In this document: piece after piece, positions 55,695 to 64,000 of the stretch
Position numbering within the stretch: the first letter of the stretch is position 1
How the letters are laid out: each line of letters begins with the position of its first letter
NCBI GenBank assembly: GCA_903924465.1
Contig: CAIYBN010000082.1
Coordinates: 1-64,000 of the forward strand
Reading direction: 5' to 3'
Source: an uncultured Myxococcales bacterium
GTDB lineage: Bacteria; Myxococcota_A; UBA9042
DNA length: 64,000 nt
Notes under the pieces: model-generated
The model's input: only the letters and a program-made list of their open reading frames with translations
Database searches by the model: none
Told to the model about the DNA's origin: nothing
Position numbers and translations under genes: made by a program

Positions 55695-56843
55695 GTGGCC
55701 AAGACTTCACCGCTGCTGTTGTTGGCCCTCACGGGCTGTATCGCGACGACGACGGATGTCGATCGGGTCTCGCAGCGCGTGGCTGAACTGGAGCGCGTCA
55801 ATTCCAGCGTGATGGCTGAGGCGGGCGCCGAAACCAAGCGATTGCAGAATTTGTCCTCCCAGGTGGAAGACGCCAACAACCAGTTGCGCGAGACGTTGGC
55901 GAAGGCTGGGGCGAAGATTGCCGACAGTGATCGGGCGTTGCAGAAGTTGCGCGGCGAGCTGGAAGTCATCGTGCACCGGCTGGAGGCGTTGGAGCGGATC
56001 GGCACGTCGGGCCAGCAGTCGCTGACCGAAGTTCGCGGGCGGCTCAATCAGCTCATCGCTGATCTGCGGGATCGGGCGGGCATTGCGATCCTCGCGTTGC
56101 CGACGGATTTGCCAACCGATTCGGATGGTTTCGTGAAAGCGTCGGACAAGGCCCTGGCCGATGGCGACGTGCGGCTCGCGGCGGCGCTGGCGTCGGAATG
56201 CCAGAAACGCTATCCGGGAAGTGAGGCGTGGGGGCAGTGCGGGCTGGTTGTTGGCCGCATCGCCGCGCAGGAACAACGGTACGTGGATGCGCTGAAGCAG
56301 TTCCAGGCGGTGCACGATGGCCTCGGCGGCAAGCCGTCGGTGGCGGTGGCGCAGTCGCTGATGGAAGTGGCGAAGATTCTGGAAATCGAAGGCAAGTGCG
56401 CAAAGGCCGTGCAGGTCTTGACGTATTTGGGCACAGAAATGCCCAAAGTGCCGCAGGCGAAGCTGGCCAAGGCGGAGTCGGCGGCGATTGCCAAGCGTTG
56501 CAAAGAAGGCGTTGGCGTTTCAGACAAGGCGGCCGCGGGCGACAAAGCCCCGGCGGGAGAAAAAACGGAAGCAGGCACGACGGCTGTTCCGGCGAACCCG
56601 GTGGATGCGCCGGCGGAGATTCCTGCAGCGGTGACCGCAGACAAGGCGACACCTGTGGGCAAGGCGCCGACTGCGGCTGACAAGTCGGCCGATGCCAAAA
56701 AGCCGATCAAGCCGGTCACACAGCCAGTTGCAGCCAAACCGGCGGCTGCGCCAGGCGCGCCCAAATCCGCCCTGCCTGCCGCGGCCAAGCCAGTCAAACC
56801 AGCGGACAAGTCCGCACCGACCGCGAAGCCTGAAGCGAAGTGA
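55695..56843 (+). CDS. YbgF/CpoB-like coiled-coil + TPR lipoprotein, KPA-rich tail (GTG start)
   Basis: LTGCIAT lipobox, coiled coil, TPR-like region; adjacent to Pal. Confidence 0.6.
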   Translation: MAKTSPLLLLALTGCIATTTDVDRVSQRVAELERVNSSVMAEAGAETKRLQNLSSQVEDANNQLRETLAKAGAKIADSDRALQKLRGELEVIVHRLEALERIGTSGQQSLTEVRGRLNQLIADLRDRAGIAILALPTDLPTDSDGFVKASDKALADGDVRLAAALASECQKRYPGSEAWGQCGLVVGRIAAQEQRYVDALKQFQAVHDGLGGKPSVAVAQSLMEVAKILEIEGKCAKAVQVLTYLGTEMPKVPQAKLAKAESAAIAKRCKEGVGVSDKAAAGDKAPAGEKTEAGTTAVPANPVDAPAEIPAAVTADKATPVGKAPTAADKSADAKKPIKPVTQPVAAKPAAAPGAPKSALPAAAKPVKPADKSAPTAKPEAK

Positions 56844-58837
56844 GTGCCCGCGCCCCCGTGACGGGCACCGAAGCCCCGCCCACCATGCCGGAAGCTGCCG
56901 CCGCATCGAACCCGCTGCACTATGCCGGACCGTGGCGTGCGATCGTCGTCGGCGGCGGTCATGCGGGCTGCGAGGCGGCACTGGCACTGGCGCGCGGTGG
57001 CGTAGCGACCTTGCTGCTGAGCCAAAATGTCGACCGTATCGCCTGGATGAGCTGCAACCCGGCGATTGGCGGCATCGGCAAGTCGCATCTCGTCGCGGAA
57101 ATTGACGCGCTGGGTGGCGAAATGGCGCGCGCAGCCGACAAGTCGGGCGTGCACTACAAGGTGCTGAACGCTTCCAAAGGCCCGGCGGTGCGCGCGTTGC
57201 GGGTCCAATGTGACAAGCTGGCGTATGCGACCGCCATGCGCCGCACGCTGGAACAGACGCCGGGGCTGAGCATCAAACAAGGCGATGTTCGGCGCTTGTG
57301 CTTGGAAGCGGGCCGCTTGGCAGGTGTCGAAACGGCTGCCGGCGTGCGGTTTGCCGCGGAAGTCGTGGTGCTGACCGCGGGCACGTTCATTGGCGCCGTG
57401 TGCCATACCGGCGAGGCGCAAATCGTCGGTGGGCGCGCCGGTGATACGGCGACGCTGGCGCTTGGCGATCAACTCCGCTCCTTGGGCGTTCAGACGCTGC
57501 GCCACAAAACGGGCACCTGTCCGCGTTTGGATGGCCGGACGATTGACTGGTCGCGCGTGCAGGCGGATCCCGGGCTGGATCCGCCGCCCGCGATGGCGCG
57601 CGACGGCGTCGGGGCGATCCTGCCGCAGATGCCTTGCCACGTGACGCATAGCAACGCGGGGACGCACGACGTCATTCGTCGCAATGTGCACCGCTCACCC
57701 CTGTTCGGTGGCGCGATTTCAGGCGTCGGGCCGCGCTATTGTCCGTCGATTGAGGACAAGGTCATCCGTTTTCCCCAGCACGAGCAACATTACATTTTCC
57801 TGGAACGGGAAGGCTGGCAGACCGACGAAATCTACGTGAACGGCCTGTCCACCAGCCTGCCGGCGGACGTGCAACTGGCGATGGTGCGGTCGCTGCCGGG
57901 GCTGGAGAACGCGGAAATCGTGCGCTTTGGCTACGCGGTGGAGTACGACGCGATCGACTCCCGGCAGCTTGGCCGCGATCTGATGCTGCCGGCGCTGCCG
58001 GGGCTGTATTTCGCCGGGCAAGTCAACGGCACTTCGGGCTATGAGGAAGCCGCGGGCCAGGGCATCGTCGCAGGAATTCAAGCGTTGTTGCGCCTGCGCG
58101 GCGAGCCGGTGCTGGCGTTGTCGCGGACGGAAAGCTACCTCGGCGTGATGGTCGATGATCTGGTGTCGCACGGCGCCGCCGAGCCGTACCGGATGTTCAC
58201 CTCGCGTGCCGAGCACCGTCTGGTGCTGCGAACCAGCAATGCCGATCTGCGACTGACCGCCCTGGGCCGTTCGCTTGGCCTCGTGCGCGATCGCGCGTGG
58301 CAAGCCCTGCTGGACCGGCGCGCGCGTCTGGAAGCCATCGTGGCCGCCCTGCACACGATCATCGTCAAGCCGGACAAGGCGATCCTCGCGCTGGTCGAGT
58401 CCTGGAATGGCGGGACGCTGCTGCAACCGACGACGTTGGCGCAGTTGCTGTGCCGGCCGGAAGTGACGTTGGCGCATCTGGCGCAGTTTCTGCCGCATGA
58501 GATCGACCTGCGGGATCTGGACGCGGACGACGACGAAGAAGTGACGACGCAGGTGCGCTACGCCGGCTATGTTGAACGAGAAAGACAGCGGCAGGTCAAG
58601 GCGCAGCGGCTGGAAGCGCAGCAGTTTCCAGCGGATCTCGACTTCACGGAGATCTCCGGCTTGTCGCGCGAGGCGCTGGATTCGCTCCGGCGGGCGCGTC
58701 CGCAGACATTGGCGCAAGCCGCGCGTGTGCCGGGCGTGACCCCCGCGTCTGTGCAGGTGCTGAGTTTTTGGCTGGCCGGGCCACGGCGCCAGCGCGCATC
58801 TGCGGTTGGCGGTGCGAACTTGCCAAACGAAAGCTGA
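56840..58837 (+). CDS. mnmG: tRNA uridine-5-carboxymethylaminomethyl modification enzyme MnmG/GidA
   Basis: IVVGGGHAGCEAALALARGG, NPAIGGIGKSHLVAEIDALGG, GLYFAGQVNGTSGYEEAAGQG. Confidence 0.96.
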   Translation: MSARAPVTGTEAPPTMPEAAAASNPLHYAGPWRAIVVGGGHAGCEAALALARGGVATLLLSQNVDRIAWMSCNPAIGGIGKSHLVAEIDALGGEMARAADKSGVHYKVLNASKGPAVRALRVQCDKLAYATAMRRTLEQTPGLSIKQGDVRRLCLEAGRLAGVETAAGVRFAAEVVVLTAGTFIGAVCHTGEAQIVGGRAGDTATLALGDQLRSLGVQTLRHKTGTCPRLDGRTIDWSRVQADPGLDPPPAMARDGVGAILPQMPCHVTHSNAGTHDVIRRNVHRSPLFGGAISGVGPRYCPSIEDKVIRFPQHEQHYIFLEREGWQTDEIYVNGLSTSLPADVQLAMVRSLPGLENAEIVRFGYAVEYDAIDSRQLGRDLMLPALPGLYFAGQVNGTSGYEEAAGQGIVAGIQALLRLRGEPVLALSRTESYLGVMVDDLVSHGAAEPYRMFTSRAEHRLVLRTSNADLRLTALGRSLGLVRDRAWQALLDRRARLEAIVAALHTIIVKPDKAILALVESWNGGTLLQPTTLAQLLCRPEVTLAHLAQFLPHEIDLRDLDADDDEEVTTQVRYAGYVERERQRQVKAQRLEAQQFPADLDFTEISGLSREALDSLRRARPQTLAQAARVPGVTPASVQVLSFWLAGPRRQRASAVGGANLPNES

Positions 58838-58909
58838 TCCGGTACTTCCGCGGCAGCCGCTGGGACGCGCATTGTCCCGGCGAAGGCCACTTCATCAGGA
58901 GTTTTCACC

Positions 58910-59737
58910 ATGAGTCTGTTTGCCAAGTCCCTGTCGACCCGCCTCGGTGCCGTCGCGTTGTCGTTCGCCGTCCTGGCGACGGGTTGTGAGAAGAAGTCCG
59001 CCGCTCCGGCCGCCGCCGCACCCGAGACGCCGCCACCTGCCGCGCCTGCGGAAGCGCCCAAGGCACCTGAGGTGGCCAAGCCCGCCGAGCCCGCGGCTGC
59101 CGCGTCGCCCACCGCAGCTCCGGCCACCGCGCCTGCGGAAGCGCCGAAAGCGGGTGAACAGCACCCGGCGTTGCACGATCCCTCCAAGGCGACCGAAGTG
59201 GCGCCGCCGACGTTCAAGGTGAACTTCAAGACGACCAAGGGCGACATCGTCATTGAGGTCAAGAAGGAATGGTCGCCGCTTGGCGCTGACCGCTTCTTCA
59301 ATCTCGTCAAGATGGGCTACTTCAAGGATATCGCGTTTTTCCGCGTCGTTCCTGGCTTCATGGCGCAGTTCGGCATCCACGGCGATCCGACCGTCAATCA
59401 GGTGTGGAAGGATCTGGGTATTGCCGACGAGCCGGTCAAGCAGTCCAACAAGCGTGGCTGGCTGACATTTGCCAAGAAGGGCCTGCCGAATTCACGTTCG
59501 GTGCAGTTCTTCCTGAATTTGGTCGACAATCCGAACCTGGATGGCATGGGCTTCGCGCCGTTTGGCCAGATCGTCAAGGGTCAGGATGTGCTGGACAAGA
59601 TCAACGGCGAATATGGCGAAGGCGCGCCGCGTGGTCGCGGTCCGGACCAGATGCGTGTGCAGGCGGTGGGCAACGAATACCTGAAGAAGGAGTTCCCGAA
59701 CCTGGACTACATTCTGTCCGCGGAAATCGAGAAGTAA
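58910..59737 (+). CDS. Cyclophilin-type peptidyl-prolyl isomerase lipoprotein
   Basis: TTKGDIVIEVKKEWSPLGADRFFNLVKMGYF..FFRVVPGFMAQFG; lipobox ATGCEKK. Confidence 0.9.
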   Translation: MSLFAKSLSTRLGAVALSFAVLATGCEKKSAAPAAAAPETPPPAAPAEAPKAPEVAKPAEPAAAASPTAAPATAPAEAPKAGEQHPALHDPSKATEVAPPTFKVNFKTTKGDIVIEVKKEWSPLGADRFFNLVKMGYFKDIAFFRVVPGFMAQFGIHGDPTVNQVWKDLGIADEPVKQSNKRGWLTFAKKGLPNSRSVQFFLNLVDNPNLDGMGFAPFGQIVKGQDVLDKINGEYGEGAPRGRGPDQMRVQAVGNEYLKKEFPNLDYILSAEIEK

Positions 59738-60415
59738 GTGGCGTCGCGTTGCGCAACCGGCCTGCTGGTCCTGCTGGCCGGTTGCGTCTCGCAGCGGACG
59801 GCGCCTTGGGAGGACGCGACGTACGCAAAGGCCGTCGCGCTGGCGCAGTCGTGCACCGGCGATCCTGGGCTTGATCGGGCGATGCTGGCCGTCGCCTACC
59901 ACGGCGACTTTCGCAACGGCTGCACGGGCTTCGAGGCGGACTTCGGCTGGGCCGTCGTGCCAAGCGCCAGTTGCGTGTCCGGCTGCGCTGGCGACGACGC
60001 GCGCACGTGCCGCGGCCCCTACCAGATGGTCACGCACTGCGCGTTGTTCGACGCCAAGTGCACGATCGTCAACGGCAATGCGTCTTGTGTCGATACCAGC
60101 GGCGTGCTTCCATGCCCGGGCGGCGCCACGCCGATCTGCGTGGAGAACAGCTTGGTCGAGAGCTGCCCGGGCGATCCGGCGACGACATACGACTGCTCCC
60201 TCACCTTGGCCGGCAGCAGTTGCGCCGTCGGCCAGTGCGTCCTTGGTGCCGAATGCGTTCCCGGCAAGATCCTGGATGGCTTGGCCTGTGATGGAAAATC
60301 ATTGCGGGTTTGCGTCGCCGGCCGGATTGATCTGGTCGACTGCACCGCGCTAGGCTTCACCGGCTGCGACCCGTTCACGCGTGGCTGCAGCCCAAACCCA
60401 TTGTTGGCACCGTGA
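59738..60415 (+). CDS. Cys-rich lipoprotein (GTG start)
   Basis: LLVLLAGCVSQ lipobox, many Cys. Confidence 0.6.
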   Translation: MASRCATGLLVLLAGCVSQRTAPWEDATYAKAVALAQSCTGDPGLDRAMLAVAYHGDFRNGCTGFEADFGWAVVPSASCVSGCAGDDARTCRGPYQMVTHCALFDAKCTIVNGNASCVDTSGVLPCPGGATPICVENSLVESCPGDPATTYDCSLTLAGSSCAVGQCVLGAECVPGKILDGLACDGKSLRVCVAGRIDLVDCTALGFTGCDPFTRGCSPNPLLAP

Positions 60416-62001
60416 AAACACTCTACTTCCTGCTTCTGTTGCCGACGCTGGCGCTGGCCAACCCCAAGGTCAAGCCTGGGGTGTTGCCCCCTTTGCGGCC
60501 CTTTGTCGGCGCTGATCTGGTTTGGTCCATGCGTGGCCCGGCGGTGTTGGGGCCTGATTCCGGTTCGGCGATCGAGGCCGCGCTGACACAGCCGCCTGAA
60601 CTGACCCGGGATTGCCAACTGGGCGATCTGTCGGTGCGCGACGATCGCGTCGACATTCAGCTGACGTGCGGCGCGGCGAAGCACACCGTTGTGGCGCGGC
60701 TGCGACCGGGGACTTCGCCTCTGGGTATCGAAGCGATTGCGGGGGCGAGCGAAGCATTGGCGCAGGCGCAGACGGAGCTGCAGCGGCGTCTGGATGCCGG
60801 CGGTGCGCGAATTCCCCTGCAGCATCCCTCTGTGCGGGACGTTGCGGGCATGCCACAGCGCACGAGCGCACTCGAGTACTGGCAGCAGGCGACGCGCGCG
60901 CTGCTTGCGGCGGACCTGTCGGCGGCGATTACCGCGACGGATCTGGCGATTGCCCAAGGCCCCGCGACGTTGAATGCCGCCAACCGTGTCGACGCTGCGA
61001 TTGTGGCGACTGCGCTCGGGCGGTTTGCACGCGTCCAGGCGTGGCTCGGCGAGGTCAAGAAGGCGGCCCCAGAGGATGCGGACGCCATGGCGGTGCGGAC
61101 ACTGCTGGGCAAGCGCAAGGACGTGTTGGCGCTCGCGCAAAAGTGCGTGGCGCCGGAGGGGCGACCTGCGTGCGACATCGAGCCGCTGATTCGGGCGCTG
61201 ATTGCGCAACAAGCCTGGCGCGAGGCGGGCCAGTTGTTGGAGGTGCGGATCAACCACCGCGATCCGGCAGCGGACGATGTGCGGCTTGCGCTTGGTATGG
61301 CGCTGCTGACCGAAGACAAACCGGCCGCCTTGAAGTGGTCCTTGCTGCTGACGAAGCTCCGGCCCGATGACGCCGGCGGTTGGCAGTCCGCGGCGCGTGC
61401 GCTTGAGGCCAAAGACGATGTGGCGGAGGCGCTCCAGTTGCTGCTCCGCGCGCCAGAGGCAGTGGCGAAGCAAACGGAGACGCTCGAGCAGGTGGTGCAA
61501 TTGTTGGATACCCTTGAGGATCCGTTGTCGCCCCAAGCGCTGGACGCGACGGCGCGGCGCCAGATGGAAGCCCAAGTCGCCAGCTCGACGACGACTGCGG
61601 CACAGTTGGCCCGTGCCGTGCTGGAAGGCTGGCGCGGCGATCCGCGCACGGCCCAACATCTGGCGGCGCTGCCGGGCGCGGAGACTGAGCCGGTGCTGCT
61701 GGCACTGCGGGCGCTGGCGCTTCTCGGCACGCCCGCGCAGGCCCAGGCAGAGCTGCTGGTGGCGAAGGCGCTGCAACTGGGGCCGAACCAGCCGCAGGCG
61801 GCCGAAGCGCAATGGCAGTGGACGATCGTGCAGGACAAGCCGGACGATCAGGCGTTGGCGGCGTATGAGCGCGCCGTGCAGGCCGCGACCAATGGTCGTG
61901 CGGTCTACCGGGTCCGGCGTGCGCACGTGGCGGCGGATCTGCGCACGTGGGGCTTGGTGCCGCCGCCGCGTTGGCCCGCGTGGCCGGTCGGGCGGCCGTG
62001 A
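60412..62001 (+). CDS. Exported TPR-like helical repeat protein
   Basis: Signal peptide MKTLYFLLLLPTLALA; Ala-rich helical repeats. Confidence 0.55.
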   Translation: MKTLYFLLLLPTLALANPKVKPGVLPPLRPFVGADLVWSMRGPAVLGPDSGSAIEAALTQPPELTRDCQLGDLSVRDDRVDIQLTCGAAKHTVVARLRPGTSPLGIEAIAGASEALAQAQTELQRRLDAGGARIPLQHPSVRDVAGMPQRTSALEYWQQATRALLAADLSAAITATDLAIAQGPATLNAANRVDAAIVATALGRFARVQAWLGEVKKAAPEDADAMAVRTLLGKRKDVLALAQKCVAPEGRPACDIEPLIRALIAQQAWREAGQLLEVRINHRDPAADDVRLALGMALLTEDKPAALKWSLLLTKLRPDDAGGWQSAARALEAKDDVAEALQLLLRAPEAVAKQTETLEQVVQLLDTLEDPLSPQALDATARRQMEAQVASSTTTAAQLARAVLEGWRGDPRTAQHLAALPGAETEPVLLALRALALLGTPAQAQAELLVAKALQLGPNQPQAAEAQWQWTIVQDKPDDQALAAYERAVQAATNGRAVYRVRRAHVAADLRTWGLVPPPRWPAWPVGRP

Positions 62002-63347
62002 CAACGACTTCCCCGCGCTGGCTTTCCGGCGTCCTCGTCGGAATCGTCGCCCTCGTCTGGCTGTGGCTGCAAGCGCCGCACATGGCGCTGCTGCCGGGCG
62101 ACGAGCCGCTGTACCTCCTCGATGCGCAGCGGTTGCTTCACGGCGACCGGCTGTACCGCGACATCTTCCTGGCCCATCCGCCCGCGCGCGTGTGGCAGGC
62201 CGCGGCTGTTCTGGCGCTGGGCGCCCCGCTGGCCTGGGCCAAGATCTGGGCGCCGCTTGCGACCTTGACCACGGCGACCGTATTGTTCCAAGTGCTGCGG
62301 CGGCGGGCCAGCCCGATCGACGGCAGCCATGCGGTGTTCCTCTTTCTCCTCGCCAACGTGGTCCTGCTCAACGGTGCGCTGTTCGTCGGTGTTGAACAGG
62401 CCCTCTGCGTGGCGATGTTGGCGAGTGCGCTCGCACTTTCGAGTCGCTGGCTCCTTGCGGGCGTTTGCCTCGCGCTGGCGACCCAGTGGGCGCTGCACGT
62501 GGGCATTCTGGCTCTGCCGATGCTGGTCTGGGCCCATCGCGACGGCGGGCTCCGACGGTTTGTCTCGGGTCTGGCGCTGGGTTTGCTGCCGCTGGTCGCG
62601 GAACTCCTCTGGTTCGGTCAGCCGATGGTCGATCAGGTCTTTGGCTACCACCTGCGCAAAGTGACGCACATGGCGGCGCAAAAGGTCCCGGATCGCCTCT
62701 GGCCTTTCGTATCCTGGCAAGCGCCGCTGCTGTTCCTTGCGGCGCTCGGCACTTGGCGCGGCCCGTCGACGGCGCGACGGTTGGGGCTCTCGGGGTTTGC
62801 CGCCCTGGGCGTCCTGCTCCTCTGGCCGCGGCTGCAGCCGTACTACTTCCTGCTGCCGATGCCCTGGCTGGCCATGGCCGCGGCCTATGGCTGGAATGAG
62901 CCGGTGCGGCCGATTCGCTGGATCGCGCGCGCCGCGTGGCTGGTCGTGGCGCTGAGCGCGGTGCAGCACGCGGTCGCGAGTCGCGAGGAAGCGCAGATGG
63001 CGCAGGCGGAAATGACCCAACTTGCGGCCCAGGTCCACACCTTGGCGGCGGGTCGGCCAATTTGGGGCGACGGTGCGCTCGTGCCGCTGCTTTCGTTGCG
63101 AACGGGCCTGCCAGTGGCGATGGACGATACCGATCTGAATGCACAGCGTTTTCTCTCCGGCATGACGCCGCCCGTCTCCCACCTGACCCGTGTGCTGGCG
63201 CAAAAGCCTCTAATTGTGGTCGTGCCGCACCATGGCATCGACGCCGTGCCCGAATTGCACGAGGCACTGTTGCGCGACTGCGACATCGTCGGACATTTTG
63301 CCGCGCCGGCCGCAAACTTCGCCGGAGTGTTGCTTCGCCCCCGTTGA
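61998..63347 (+). CDS. Membrane glycosyltransferase, GT39-like (GTG start, GTGA overlap)
   Basis: [33 protein letters not shown] plus multiple TMs. Confidence 0.75.
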   Translation: MTTTSPRWLSGVLVGIVALVWLWLQAPHMALLPGDEPLYLLDAQRLLHGDRLYRDIFLAHPPARVWQAAAVLALGAPLAWAKIWAPLATLTTATVLFQVLRRRASPIDGSHAVFLFLLANVVLLNGALFVGVEQALCVAMLASALALSSRWLLAGVCLALATQWALHVGILALPMLVWAHRDGGLRRFVSGLALGLLPLVAELLWFGQPMVDQVFGYHLRKVTHMAAQKVPDRLWPFVSWQAPLLFLAALGTWRGPSTARRLGLSGFAALGVLLLWPRLQPYYFLLPMPWLAMAAAYGWNEPVRPIRWIARAAWLVVALSAVQHAVASREEAQMAQAEMTQLAAQVHTLAAGRPIWGDGALVPLLSLRTGLPVAMDDTDLNAQRFLSGMTPPVSHLTRVLAQKPLIVVVPHHGIDAVPELHEALLRDCDIVGHFAAPAANFAGVLLRPR

Positions 63348-63408
63348 ATTGCAGCCGGGCGCTCGGCTACGCTTTCGCCCCCAAACAGCTGGGGTCAGGA
63401 TCATCGCC

Positions 63409-63891
63409 ATGGAACATCCGCAGGTCGGCATCATCATGGGCAGTCAGAGCGACTGGGAGACCATGCGCCACGCATCTGACGTGTTGACGGAACTCGGCGT
63501 CGTTCACGAATGCCGGGTTGTTTCCGCGCACCGCACGCCGGATTTGCTTTTTGAATATGCGGAGAGCGCCGCTCAGCGTGGCCTGTGCGTCATCATCGCC
63601 GGTGCCGGTGGCGCCGCACATTTGCCCGGCATGACCGCGGCGAAAACACTGCTGCCCGTGCTGGGCGTGCCGGTGCAGTCCAAAGCGCTGAACGGCCTGG
63701 ATTCCCTGCTCTCTATCGTGCAAATGCCCAAAGGTGTGCCGGTCGCGACGTTGGCCATCGGTGCGGCCGGTGCGGCGAACGCCGGCCTGCTTGCTGCACA
63801 AATTCTGGCTGTCAACGACGCTGCGCTGCGGGTGCGTTTGCAGGCGCGCCGCGACGAGGAAGAGCGTCGTGTGCGGGAGACGGAGCTGTGA
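63409..63891 (+). CDS. purE: N5-carboxyaminoimidazole ribonucleotide mutase
   Basis: [43 protein letters not shown]. Confidence 0.96.
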   Translation: MEHPQVGIIMGSQSDWETMRHASDVLTELGVVHECRVVSAHRTPDLLFEYAESAAQRGLCVIIAGAGGAAHLPGMTAAKTLLPVLGVPVQSKALNGLDSLLSIVQMPKGVPVATLAIGAAGAANAGLLAAQILAVNDAALRVRLQARRDEEERRVRETEL

Positions 63892-64000
63892 ACACACCGG
63901 CGATTGTCCCAGGCCAGACGCTCGGTATCCTGGGCGGCGGGCAACTCGGTAAAATGATTGCAATCGAGGCGCGGCGCATGGGCTATCGCGTCAAAGTCCT
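63888..64000 (+). CDS. purK: N5-carboxyaminoimidazole ribonucleotide synthase, 5' fragment
   Basis: GTG start overlapping purE stop; [28 protein letters not shown]. Confidence 0.9.
   Translation, partial: MNTPAIVPGQTLGILGGGQLGKMIAIEARRMGYRVKV

Overview
High-GC 64-kb window that looks chromosomal, probably Myxococcota/Deltaproteobacteria-like (many lipoproteins, MYXO-CTERM-like tail, Cys-rich secreted proteins, DUF4157, bactofilin). It encodes about 48 proteins. Housekeeping anchors are prfA, rsh, mnmG, purE/purK, rarA, meaB, argF/arcC and exbB-exbD-tonB. No rRNA, tRNA, CRISPR array or complete mobile element was recognised. Main unexplained signals: (1) the iadA/Cys-rich intergenic region (42.72-43.06 kb), with helically phased GAGAC repeats, a near-consensus sigma54 promoter, and five consecutive hairpins, four of which expose a CCCC(A/G) loop and the last of which is an 18-bp stem; this is a candidate undescribed structured sRNA; (2) a ~97-bp dispersed element in two opposite-strand copies, each starting 36 nt after a stop codon, whose differences keep the predicted pairing through G.U wobbles; (3) a REP-associated transposase (RAYT) C-terminal fragment in frame with a (TTGAV)n 15-bp minisatellite and bounded by REP-like palindromes; (4) a 36-41 kb cluster with a DUF4157 protein, a putative aKG-HExxH peptide hydroxylase, a matrixin-like protein with all zinc ligands lost, and a radical SAM enzyme; (5) two adjacent multi-DsbA-fold proteins with degenerate active sites. 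All calls come from reading the sequence and recalling protein families; no searches were run.
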